Assembly: GCA_000310025.1 (NCBI GenBank)
Contig: FN649734.1
Coordinates: 3,440,644-3,494,856 of the forward strand
Direction of reading: 5' to 3'
DNA length: 54,213 nt
From: Ectocarpus siliculosus
Taxonomy: Eukaryota; Sar; Phaeophyceae; Ectocarpales; Ectocarpaceae
Position numbers and translations under genes: made by a program. The notes beneath the pieces are model-generated. The model saw nothing but the letters and a program-made list of their open reading frames with translations, made no database searches and had not been told where the DNA came from. This document shows positions 22,701-34,708 of this stretch, in pieces. The stretch's first letter is position 1. Each line of letters starts with the position of its first letter.

Positions 22701-25700
22701 TCCGAAACGTCGGGAAGAACACAAGCTCGGTATCATGTGAAAACGTGCCACCTCATCCCAGGTCTAACTCGTCACCCGTAGCTCTATCTCCACGCTTTTC
22801 CACACCTGCCAGGACCACTGACTGACGTGCTACATGCACCGCGTGATAATTCAACACGCTCCTTCAATCGTTCATTGCGATGAAACAAGAGAAAAAACGT
22901 CGAACGACCCGCATAGGGACGCCCCTGCCTTGTCTCTGACACCATGTCTCCCAGTAATACCAGGCCATAACTGCGCAAAACTGCAAAAACTATCAGCGAG
23001 ACATTTGATGGTTCGATACTACAACAGCACCTAAAGTCTCTTGATCTCGCGCCCGGGACCGGGCCTTCCCTGCCGCGCCGCACCAGGGCGGCGCTTAAAA
23101 ATCCCTTTCGGCACAGGGCTGTTCGTGCGCGGGCACCGGCCCCGACCCCCGAGGACGAGGCGAACGCCTTCGATGAGTTAGGAGAAGACGGCAGGCAAGT
23201 GAAAGTGTCCACAGCAGTGCGGAGGCCGAGATCGTTGAGCCAACGCGTGTTCTACATGCGCTTCCAACACTATCCAGTATGCGATGGTGGGAAGCACGTG
23301 GAAAAAGCTTGTAGTTTTTGTTTTTGTCATGGCCCCTGGATTGCGGTGGTACGTGGTGGCGGGTGACGGCGGTGGGTTTGCAATTGTCGTGACGGTGTCA
23401 TTGTGTTATGGGAGCTGATGTTTTCGTTAACAGCCGTGCAGTACACGCGAAGCTTGCTTCAAGTCGGCACCGCCATCGCTGCTGCCGTTGGCACCCACCA
23501 TTCGCTCTTGGTTTTGATATGGGGCTGTAGGTACAACCCCCGCCCAGATCAACCGCTGACTTCCCGCCCTCATTTCTTCAGGTCGAGGCTGAACACGGAT
23601 GCGGAGACAGAGCTGACGATGGTAGTGCGCTATTTCATGGCCTTCGGGTCGAAAGGGGGTCGAGACGGCCTCACCCTCCAGGTGAAGCAAGGCAGAAAAT
23701 CGGATGCCTGCAGAAATGCTCTCTCGGTTTTCTACAAGAGCAGAAACGGATCATTAGCCCTATCCGATACATATATATACGGGATTAGCAGCTTCATGAA
23801 GGTGGAGTGAGCTACCGCTTTTCGGCATTGCTAGCGCGTAGGGATAGGAGGATGATGTGGGGATAACGTTAGCCTGTCACAGACGTCAGGATTGTGCTCG
23901 TTCACGGTGGATGACGAAAAGCCTGAAAGAAGGAGGCGGGTGCTGAGTTACATGGGCAAGGAACAACATTGTGGCAGCGACAGGAGATCAACACTACCGG
24001 CGAGTCGCAGGATCAGCTATCACAACAGCGGCACCAACAACACCAACAGTGTCGACATTCAAACCAAGGGGACTATCCGCTCATTGTGTTCAATGACGTA
24101 CGTCAGGCTTGTCGTGTGGGAATGACCTTGGGTTCCACAAGATAGATGGTTCGGAGCAAACATGTGAGATGTAGCCTCCGTGCATAGCTACCTCAAAACG
24201 TGCGCCGGTGGACTGCATCGACGTCCTGCCTTGGCTATTCGTTCTGATCCCAACCTCTCCCCAGGACCTCGAAGCAGCGTTCCGAGCCTCCAGGAGGGCG
24301 GATGCGTTCTTGGCGATCGAGAAGAAAGGAAAGGCGGCATTTATCAAGGTAAGAATAGCGATAACGTCTTCATCGTTGAACGCATCCCTGTCTATCGTAG
24401 TCGAAGAGAATAGCCGCCAAAATAAACCGGCATTTGTGCGATAGATTACAAACGGGAAGGCGATCGTTCGAGAATGGAATCCCATGAAAAACATGAGTGT
24501 CATTGCACGTTGCTCGCGATGGTTGCGGTTGGCTTTCGGGTTTGCGTCGAGGTGGGGCATGTCCAACCATCCAACCATCTCTCTCCCGTGTGAAGACGAT
24601 AATGGTAGCGGCTTGATTAAGAATGGGAAGCTAGCCGTTGCACAAGGAAACACGCGTCGACACATCCGATGAACCCCTGCAGCTTGGTCATCCATTCACC
24701 TACGTATCCGACCGGCAGTGTCGAGCCAACATGCGGGTGTAGTCAGGTCATCCTCGACGATAGTTCATGACAGGCCGCACTGTAGCACTCAGCCAATGCG
24801 TCTGAGGGATCAAATCATGACCATAAACGATTATGCGATGTTCCGCTTGTTCCTCTTTCCCCGGCCTGTCGAATTGGGTGCTCCACTTTCTTTGCACTAG
24901 TGTTTGGCCATGCTCAAGGCTCACGGGCTAGCACCCGAGGACTGGCTGCAGGAGCTACTGTCCGAAAGGTTAGCTGCTAAAGGGCGAGAGCGTTCAAACC
25001 CCGAAGCGGAGGGCGCATAGTTTGCAACAACTCCGGCTCGTAAATCAACTAGCCCCGGAATAGGACATCCGTCATGGGGCGGGGGCTTTCTACATCGCAC
25101 GTTCCTGAACAACAATACGGTTCTCTGATTTTTCCCCTCCCACCCTTCACATTCGGAACTCATATATATCTGACTCAGATATCCGCTCCAGTCACCGTTC
25201 CCACCCTTCCGCCTTTTGCGTTTGTTCTATCCTTCCCTCTAACCCAGGAAACAGGATCGCCTGACGACGTTCGAAATGGGCGAGAGTATCCGTGGCTATA
25301 ACAGGGCTAAGCCCGCGTGGGTCCGGTCCCACAAGCATTGGCTACGCGAGTTCATGATCTCGGAGAAGGACCTTCGCTGGTGCCAGCGGTTCGTGGATCC
25401 CGACGGGTGAGCACACGGAGGCATATGCCAGGCTATAGGCTACGGGGTGATTTGTGTACGAGTGATCTTTGTCGGTTGAAATGAAAATGTCTTGGGTTCT
25501 TTGTTGCTCAACCCTGAGCGAAGGACATTTTTCTAGGGCAGTCAGTGCCAGGACTAATTTGGCCGGACTGAGGTGCATAAGTGTCATCAGGGTCATTGCG
25601 GTCGTGGCTTTCTCGTACGGGTGCCGGTACGCGGGTCCTTTCAGCGTGGAGAACCGGCGTCAATCGGCTCGCATGCTGTCCTTTCTACGAGGCCGAAGCG

Positions 25701-28700
25701 TGCCCGCGTGACCGGTGCTCACGTGTATTACTGCCCCGCGCAATGAGTTGTCGCATGTCTCCGACTGCCGATACGCGTGCCGCATGGTGGACAGTTGCAG
25801 CTTGCCTCTTTGGGTGTTGTGAACCAGACTATCGCTTCCTCATCTCCAGCGGAATGGTTGTTGACGGAGGTCATGTGTAAATGTGAAAGGGAACGGGGAC
25901 GGGGGACAATCTGGTACAGGAATTTGTCCACCTCTTCGAAGAATCACAGAGCATGCTCTCCGTCAACCTTTGTCGTTGGGGAACCGTCATCCGCATGGGA
26001 AAAATGTGCGATGCATCAGGAACACCGACATCGACGAAGAGGAGCTTTCAAACGCTGTTAAATCTACTCTCGACGGGAAGCCCCGCATGTCGTTCGAAGA
26101 GAGCCGGTGAGAAGGGTCGTCGAATAGGAAGCTATGCGGGCATCCTTGCTGGTCTCGCAGATGTTATCGCGTGCAGCTTGTCGTAGATCGTGTTCAGCGC
26201 CGGCAGCAGAGATTTGCGTCATTCGCCTCGCAGCGTATACCCCGACAACAACATGGGAAGACTGCTAGCCGAAGCTTTCCGGTGAACGCATGATGCGATT
26301 GAATGTTTTCCTTCTGCCCGGTGTTCCCCCCTGCTCGCCCTCCCCGTGCCATCCGACGACATCGGTTCCCCCGCCCGAAAAAAAAGAGCGGTGGAACTCA
26401 TCTTGGAGTTTGAAAAATTCATATCGACCAACCGTATCCGGCTGGTCGACCTTTTTGAGAGGGTCGACAAGGACAAGGGAGGAACCATAGACGGCGAAGA
26501 GCTCAGGGAGTTCTTGAAGCTTGGGAGGAAAACGTGAGTGGAATATCCAGGTTGTGTGGGGGAAGGCGGAAGGTATGACAACAACAGTTGATACCTGCCA
26601 GGGCGGGGCGTTCGGGGCTGGTGGGGCGAGCGAATGGTGGATGCCGGACGTCAAACGGTGCACATGACCGAGGAAAAGATGCATCGTTGGTTCATTCTCT
26701 CCTCTCGACGAAATTTTGTAAGAGCAACAGGAACATCGAAGGGGGCACGGGATAGGGATTGAACTGCTTGGGAAGCTTGGGAAGAGAGCGTGAGCGCTTG
26801 ATAAAGAGAGGGACATAGGGTACAAAACCGTGCACATTGTGGAGAACGTTGTGTGGTCTTGCAGTCTTGGGAACGTGAAGAACAGCAATCGCATTTTTTG
26901 TTCGGCGTTCACTCGCACACCTTTCACCAGAACCGAGAAATAATCCCATCTATTCAATCAGTGCTTTACTTAGAATAAGGGAGTGGGGTCGGTCGACGAT
27001 GAAGGGGTTAGGTTTCTCGAAAGCGTTGGGGGAGAGCGAGCACAGCGAGGAGGTAACGTGATCGCAGGTTTTCAACATTGAAATCAGTTCACACGACAAC
27101 GGAATTGATTTACCGTTTCCTGGGCACTCATTTGGTATCCTCGATATGGTGTGTCTGTCGACAGCACAGCTCCTACAGTAGCAGCGTATATTCAATGCCG
27201 TCTTCAAGTTGGAATTATCCCGTGCTTATGTATTCGAAAGTCGTATGAGACGCCGATGAGAGACCCCCGATTCTCACAAAGGATTCGAAAGCAAAACGAA
27301 AAGTGAAGCACAATATGCCGTCGTGACATACTTGGAACCACTTCCCGGGCATCGTCAAGGTAGTAGAACGGATACCAGCGCCCCCTCCTCCTCGAGACCA
27401 GCACTACAGAGAGAAGCGGTGGTATGTGAACGGACATCCTAGAACAACCCACTTTCATGACCCTTTACGACTGGCTCGCAGAGCGGACGGCGATGATCTT
27501 GCCCGATCAAAAGAACGGAAGGAAAAGATGGAGGAGGAAGAGAGGGACAAAGCCAGGAACGAGTTTATCCGGAAAGCACACGAAGCAAAAGAACGCCACA
27601 AAAGATCGAGGTCGGTGTGTTGGGCGTTCGAAGATTGCCAGTTCTTTGTTTTCGTGAAAATCGACCACGCTTGTTGGAGCCGTTGGTCATGGTTTCGACA
27701 TGTTGGTGTAGGATATCTATCACACCTCTGTACCAAGAGCCGAAGGGTTGACGAATCCAATGGCCGTTCGATTATTTTCTTTGCTAAATCCGCATGGCGT
27801 ATGCATTTGTGGCAGCTTTTTGAACTCCTGTCTTGCCTCCGCAGCAAACCATCGATTGAATGTGCCTGTTTCCGGATCAAATCGTCGGATCCTGGTGCAG
27901 ACATCTACTTCGGCCGTTTAGATTCTACGTCATCTTTTTTCGAGTACCTTTACCTAACGTGCCTAACGGAATATTCATACCTTGAGAGAAGCTGTATTTA
28001 GCCGTCTTGCTACTCCGTAACTTGGATTATTTTTTCATGGAATGACGGTGTGTGTTGTACCCGACGTCAGCAGCGATCGAGCCACGGGCGACCTGTAGTG
28101 CTTGCTCTTTCGCACGGCCTCGTCGCTCAAACCTTCACGTCTTGCAGCCGTTTCGATGACACCCTGATCGATTCCTTTTGTGCACCCACCCAAAATACAG
28201 GGAAACCGGTGTCAACAGGATGCTCGACAGCCTCAAAACGTTTACCAAGACCAAAGGCCTTCGCCTCTCCGACATGATACAGGTGCGGCTGACACATGCC
28301 ACTACGAGAGGCGCTTGCAAAACCTTCCACCCGCATAGGATTTTCTCGCGAGTGGGCCCGGCACCGTGAGTTTGTTGCTACGGCGATTATGTGTGCGGGA
28401 GGGTAGGGGAATGCAGATATTTTGGATTGCAGAGACCTAAACGCTGCGTGTTCGTGAAACCTACCTACCACAAACCAGGCCACCGGCGCGCATCCCGACG
28501 AGGGCATGGACCCTTCCCAGCTGCTGGCCTTCTTCGAGCGGGCGACAGGCTCGTCCCTCGACCTTACCAAGGAGTCCCTGGAGAAGATCGTCCAGAACGT
28601 GGACGAGGACGGCGACGGCCTGGTGAGATTCTCACCACGGGGCGACAGGTCGCCAGAAATGTATCCGATTGACGTTGAGGAGTATGGCGTGCATTGGAGT

Positions 28701-31700
28701 GTCAAGAAGGATGTTTGGAGAGAAAAAAGAACGTCAGTCCAGCGTGGTGGCATTTTTCACAGTTCTGAGATCGAGGAGACAGTCTTTGTTTGCCACTACT
28801 GTCGTCGGTCGAGGCTTGTAACGCAGGGTGGTGCGGCTCCAACGGCAAGGATAGCGCTCCCGGGAAAGCAACACTCCCTCGTCAGAGAATTCCGGCGATG
28901 ACTGCCGGCGTTTTTTCAGCGCTTGGTCAACGTTCTGTTGTGTTGCTTTTTGAGCAAGATCGCTGGGAACAAACCACTCACTCAGACGCAAGTGTCGGCG
29001 AGAATAGCAGAGGATATGTGCGGATGACCGCGCCGCGCCGCCAAGGACATCATACACGGAAAACAAGCTGTGTAGTATCAAACCTGGCCAAGGGTCGTCG
29101 ATGAAATCTATTCCTGCTTTAACGACAACAAAGCTACTGTCTTGGCTGGCATTGCGTAGTCGTGACAACACTGACGTTGACCATGCGTGATGTCGGGAGA
29201 GAGACACACAGAGAGAGAGAGAGGGACAGACAGCAAGTCGGTGACGAACCCAATGGTGGCAGAACGGCTTCATCCTAGAAATCAGCCGTCCTACCAATCG
29301 CCTGAAGCAATCAGCCCCAGCCTGTCTTCTATGGTTTTATCTTCCTTTGGCCTTGATATCCACAACTTTGGGGACATCTTGTGTGGCGGAATGTCAGAGA
29401 AAATAGGCCACGCCGCAAAACACTCACTTGCGTTATTAACACAAGTCAAGCTCGGTTGATCTGCCTTCACCCCCACTTCCTCCTCATTCAACCCCCCCAT
29501 CCCGCCAACTTCCCTCGGCTGGTTCCTCCTCTCCGACGTGAAGCTCTCTCTTTCCGAGATTCAGCTGGCGTTGACCCAGCACGCGCAGGACGAGATTCTC
29601 CTTCGGCGGCTTGCCAAGGCCGTCGCCCTGCACATGGCCAGGATGCTGAAGAAGACAGACCATACGAGAAACATCGGCAACGGCTTCCTCCGACCGCCCA
29701 GGAATACCACGTCTGCTGCCGCTGCTACTGACACGGACTTGGGTTTTGATCCCGAAATCCATGACCGCGACAGCAGCGGCAGCGGCGGAGGCAGTGGCAG
29801 CGGCGGCGGCGGCCGCGGAGGTGGAAGCCTCGCCAGCGGCTCGACGGTGTCCGGGAACGTATCACGAGGTCTACGATGGAGCAGCGGCAGCGGCGGCGAT
29901 AGCTCGGGTATCATCCCACCGGTTTGTGCTTTCTTTCCATCATAGAAACGTCGCCTTGGTCTGCAGCCCACACCCCACGCCGTTCTGTTGTTTCCTCCTG
30001 AAAGTATTGACTCACTCTATGCACCCTCTGACTGAGACGGTTCTCGAGGCCAGAGGAGAGGGACGGAAGAGTTTTGGGACGGTTCTGAGCTTCGTTTTGG
30101 TATAATGGTGCTAATGCTCTTCGCGGGGATAGCCAGCGTTGGAAACTCGATCGCAGGGAGGCGCTACAGTATAGGATGCGCTCGTTAGGTGGCATCCACC
30201 AGCTTCGCACGGGTGCAACAACATGAACTAGAGCCAGGTCGGTCTCGACACCCAAGAGGTCTCTCCATTCTACTAGACCTTAATTGTTTGTACAGCCTTC
30301 AGTCCACAGAGGTCTCCGGACTGTACTCTCAAGAAGGTGGACCGTGGCCATAGTGGCGGCAGGGAATCACGATGGTGGCGTGCACGCCGCATCATTCACT
30401 GTGGCGGGTGTCCCCGAATTGATTTGTGAAACACATGCCGGGCACACAGAGTTCAATTTTCTGCAGCCATGGTGTCGACGTGTTACGCCCAGCAAATCGC
30501 CTGCCCTCACGCCACACGACCAAAGCTAACCGCACTATCGTCTTGAATTGTACTTCGTATACAGGAGCAGGAACACGAAGATGCTTCGAAGCAGGCGGGA
30601 CTTGGAGGACCGAGCAACAACGCCGACCACAACTACAAGGTGAGTGCATGGATTCTCTGCTACAGCCAGAGGCGATATGTTGCCATCGAGACTTGATAAT
30701 TTTTCATCGAGACGTGCACGACGTTGACCGAATGCGACACTTTTCTCTTTAAAAATCCTCGAAAATTGCGCGAGGCATACAATTTGCTTCTTGTTGGGGC
30801 AAGAAACAACTGCCTTATTTCCATGGAAGCAACACACATCTTATGGGGCTTGTTCGCCGCTTTCACACACAAGTCCCCAATTTCGTCTCCGTTATGCATT
30901 CTTCAGAAAATATTCCATTCTGTAGTGCTACTTTACGTTCACCCCGTTTCGCATCGATTTTACGTCGTCGTATACCGGAATCGCGTGCAGTGGATACTGC
31001 ATGACGAGTCCAGCATGGACAGAATCGCCTCCATGGAAGGGATCGAGCTGTGCATGTCCAAGTGGGAAAGGCGGCACCCGGCGAGATTTCAGGTTACTTC
31101 TTCCTCCGTTCCGAGGGCAGCATTCAAAGTGCAGGTGTGCCATGTTTCCTACCACCGCTACCGAACAAACCATCGGATGTCACTCAGTATCATTTCTGTG
31201 CCCGCACGGGTTTCTCAAGCGTGCGCAACTGCTTGGCATGTCCTGTTGGGGGTAACATTCGTCTTCTAGGTGGCGGTTCAATTCAACCTGGCTGCAAGGA
31301 AAAGCAAAGCTCATGATTGCCATTTCCATGGGCATGGATTTGTGTTCAGCTCTCCGCCCCAAGAATTCCGTCACCGCAAGTTCCTTCCGAAGCAGGGGAA
31401 CTATTTTACACTGCCAATTATTGAAACATGAACGGCTCACGCGCACACTCTTGTCGTTTACAAGTCCTTGTGAATTAGCAATGGGTGGTTGCAACCTTGA
31501 TTCAACATTTAACAGGGGAATCCATTGATGTCTTTGTGAAAGAGACCTTGGAAATCCCTTCCACAAGCTTGCCCGACCAACGACCTTGCCACAAATCGTG
31601 TTAGTAATCGCACCTCCTCCTTCGTCGTTTTTCCGTCTCCCGATAGGCCGGGAGTAATCTTGACTCGAGTTGGTTGCCAGGCTTCGACCAGCGCTTCGAG

Positions 31701-31779
31701 GTTCAGCGTCTGGCGCAGGGGCAGCGAGTGGTCGGTGGTTCTTGCACCTGGTACACAAACTAAGGCCTGCCGCGTGTAA
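19743..31779 (+). CDS. Multi-EF-hand protein (15-16 exons)
   Basis: Predicted calcium-binding protein of about 1000 residues. Exons: 19743-19902, 20648-20763, 21160-22253, 23582-23681, 24265-24348, 24901-24968, 25248-25406, 26020-26106, 26387-26533, 27482-27610, 28201-28282, 28479-28622, 29544-29921, 30565-30639, 30991-31092, and possibly a terminal exon 31681-31779 ending in TAA. Phases agree at every junction. Residues 1-456 are Ser/Gly/Glu-rich with a run of 18 glutamates. Canonical EF-hand loops: 591-602 (DPDGNTDIDEEE, joined across an intron), 650-661 (DKDKGGTIDGEE) and 784-795 (DEDGDGLLSLSE, also across an intron). Degenerate hands lie near residues 474-495 and 535-550. A charged coiled-coil-like segment spans 673-715. 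The intron after 22253 has a GC donor (AATAG|GCAAGC). The terminal exon is uncertain; the chain could instead continue into the LRR gene. It is a paralog of the minus-strand gene ending at 8672. Confidence 0.8.
21634..21690 (+). repeat. (GAA)n coding repeat, polyglutamate
   Basis: A pure GAA run inside the third exon of the plus-strand EF-hand gene, encoding 18 glutamates. Such a run is prone to length change, and the exon stays in frame for any whole-codon change. Confidence 0.95.
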
Positions 31780-34708
31780 CCCATACCAGGCCTTTTGCCG
31801 CTTGATAGGCTATCGGCAGGATACTTCTGGTTGGTTGCGAAGGACTGCTGCGGTTTCCTTTCCACACTTCACGCGCTAGGCCTTACGGATTCTCATAGCT
31901 TACAGTGGACGTCCGAAAGTCGAGCACAATGGGGCGTGCCTGCCATTCTCCCACGTATACCAGACGTCACGGTTTTCTGTTCTCGGCTTGCTTCTGGATG
32001 AATCAACCTGGGGTTACGCAAGGAGGAAGACTTCGCTTAAAAGTAGACTATCTCCTCTCTTTGTAGGCTTAAGGGAACGGGCCTCTTGGAAAGCGATGCA
32101 TTCTAAAGGCCTCGTTGGAACGGGCCCTCAAGTGTCTCGTTGCGTGACCATCGTTAGGCGTATAGTCTACAGAACTTTGCCCCGTTCTACGAAAACGTTT
32201 GGGTAGGGCCTTATTTTTCCGTTATCAACCACTGAATCACTAAACGACAGTCAGCGAGACAGGTTGTGGCTTCAAGAGAAAATCTTGACATCATTTCCTC
32301 CCCTATGTACTGCTGTGCTGACCCTGTCGTTGCTCGGGAAGGATGGTACCATCCTTCTCCTTCTTCGACGTTGAAGTCGAAGTGTCGCACACAAGAAGTT
32401 CTATCCACTCGTAGGTCGGCCGTCACTCGAGACACAAACCCCGTTCTTGTGAAGCCACCGAGATTCAAGCAACATCGAAACGTCAGCACACATCGTGAAC
32501 AATCCAACTTTTTGCTGGTGCAATCAGTGGTGTGTCTGCGAGAGTGCTGTTTTCGCCGTATCTATCTTGGGGCGGCCGTCGACACCATTCGCACGTGCTT
32601 CACGGAGTAGCCGTGGTCTAAGACGAGAAATATCGACGCGAGAGTTTTGTTTGCTTTCCACCTTTCCGTTTGCACTGCTTGACTTCAACAGTTTCGCAAG
32701 AAGAGTTGCGCTGTGTCCATCCTCTCGTTTGGTACGTACTCACGGCGACGGTGGCAAAGTCGACTACTATTGGGCGCCAATGTTTTCGGATTTACCGTCT
32801 ACGAGAAACGGCATAAATACGCGTCCCTACGCATAGCGTTCAGTTACACACCACACGTTTTTTTCGTGCGGTCAATTTTACTCGTTCGAATCATCCTCTC
32901 CAACTGGTTGGCTTTCACCTCAACACAAGTGTACTCACAAATCATCCTGAAAGAAAGCCGGACTTCATAGCTCTCCATCCAGAACAAGGGCATCACCCCC
33001 TCGCATGCACACGAACCAGGGCGATCCGGGGGTTTCGGACACCAACCTCAAGTATAGCACATCACCCGGAGCCTGAGGTCCTGCTGGAAAATATCGCCTG
33101 CTACAACCTTCAACCTCTCATCCATGACACTGGCACAGAGGAGTAGCGCATTAAACCCGGATATCTTCTTCGAAAACTCCGGTTACAAGCGAACACCCAC
33201 AAGACGTTTTACGGCCGACGTTGGACCTGAGCAGCATCGGATTGTGACGAAACTTGCTGTGTTGCTTTTAACGTCAACGCCTGCCCACTAAAGGGACGGT
33301 ATACCGACTTCCACCGTCAAGCGTACCGTGAGCGCCATTCGGCATTCAAACAGAACTTAAACGATACGAGTTGAAGCTATGCCATGGAGGTGTGTCATTT
33401 CTTCTCGTCCCACGTGGTGTTGATAATTTGGGCAACGTGGAAGGCGTCGAGACAACGGCTGGGATTTGAGGTAGCCAACGTCAACGGGCCATCGGGTGAA
33501 ACTTGAAGGCAAGAAGAGATGAGGGCGCCAAAAATCGAGTATTTGAGCCAATCGCGTTGCCTTTGCTTTGGGCTGCAATCGATGTGCAACACGAACGGAA
33601 TCCCCAAACTTCCTGCAAAAGTCCAGGTTTTCAAATTTCCGCTTTTCAACCTTTGGGATTTGGTGGCGTAGAGTGGTCGTCGCACGATATCACGAGGAAG
33701 TTCGTCAAGCGACCGCATCGCGCAACCTCAAACCAAGCAACCAGTCCAGAGGGGCCACACCGCACTTGGACTTACATGTAGCGGAAGGGCAAATCAACGA
33801 GCAGGTCCCACCCGCGTTTTATTGACTTTAACATACCGTCCCATTCGTGAAGGATGTGTGTTACAAGACAACGGGCAGTCCTGCCAAAACGTGGACCTAA
33901 AGGTGAAAGCGTGTCCACTATTTGGACTACTGGCTATTTGGCGCAGAAAACCTTCTCGGTTAGCCTACAGACGAAATATTTCTAAGGTCCTGGAAGGAGA
34001 TAGGTTTCAATCAGTACCACAAGACAATCTTCAATTTCCATGCGACAACTTGAATACCCACCAAGTTTCGAGGAGAAACCTGATGGGAGGGAACCAGCTC
34101 CATGCTGAAAACGCGAACAACCGGCACAAGAGAGGCCATCTGGACTTGAAAAAGATTTCGGCTGTCTCGTTGCTCGCTGCCCCCTGGAGTGCGTGGACGA
34201 CATGCTTGCCTGTTTCACAGTCATGTTCATTTAGGAGAGATAATAAACTCCTGAGGTTGTCGTCCCTGCAGAAGTGTCCGTCCCTCACCACAAACTTCTA
34301 TCACTCCCCCGTTGTCCACGTCGCCGCTGCTTGCTCTTCGTCGGCATTCTCGGCTGTGCGTTGCATCATGTTGATTTTTTTCCCCACCGACGGGAGTTCG
34401 TCCGAGTCTGGTTTTCTTCCATCAGGCCGGACACTGTGCTGTGATGTGCGTGGGGGACAATACATAATTTATGTGTACTGCCATTGCGCCCAAATCCACA
34501 AATCCACAAGTCCAAAGTCCAGAACAAAGTTGTTTTGGTTCTTATTACGAACCTCCTGCCTGCTCGGGACTCGGGACGCGGGCCAATTACCGGCCTGGAG
34601 ACTTCCGTGTCTCTTTGTCTCGTCTTTGATCGGACCAAGAGGATTCTGAGCAAGTTACAGTAGTGTCGTGCAACCGATGTTGCAGCAGATGGTTGTTGAA
34701 TCTCGCCC
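31780..34708. other. Long stretch without clear exons
   Basis: Nearly 3 kb, longer than other introns in the window, without an exon I can chain. Open frames exist on both strands: a plus-strand frame at 33822-34649, a minus-strand frame at 33395-33718, and a minus-strand frame at 31509-31865 with natural composition (for example NLEALVEAWQPTRVKITPGL). None shows a recognisable domain, and no terminal repeats were seen by eye. The stretch may be intergenic DNA between the EF-hand and LRR genes or hold a decayed transposon. Confidence 0.5.

Noticed and set aside
33822-34649. Plus-strand open frame of 275 codons
   Set aside because: Composition is uneven (Cys/Ser-rich), there is no motif, and it is not linked by splice sites to the neighbouring exons; kept only as part of the unexplained stretch.
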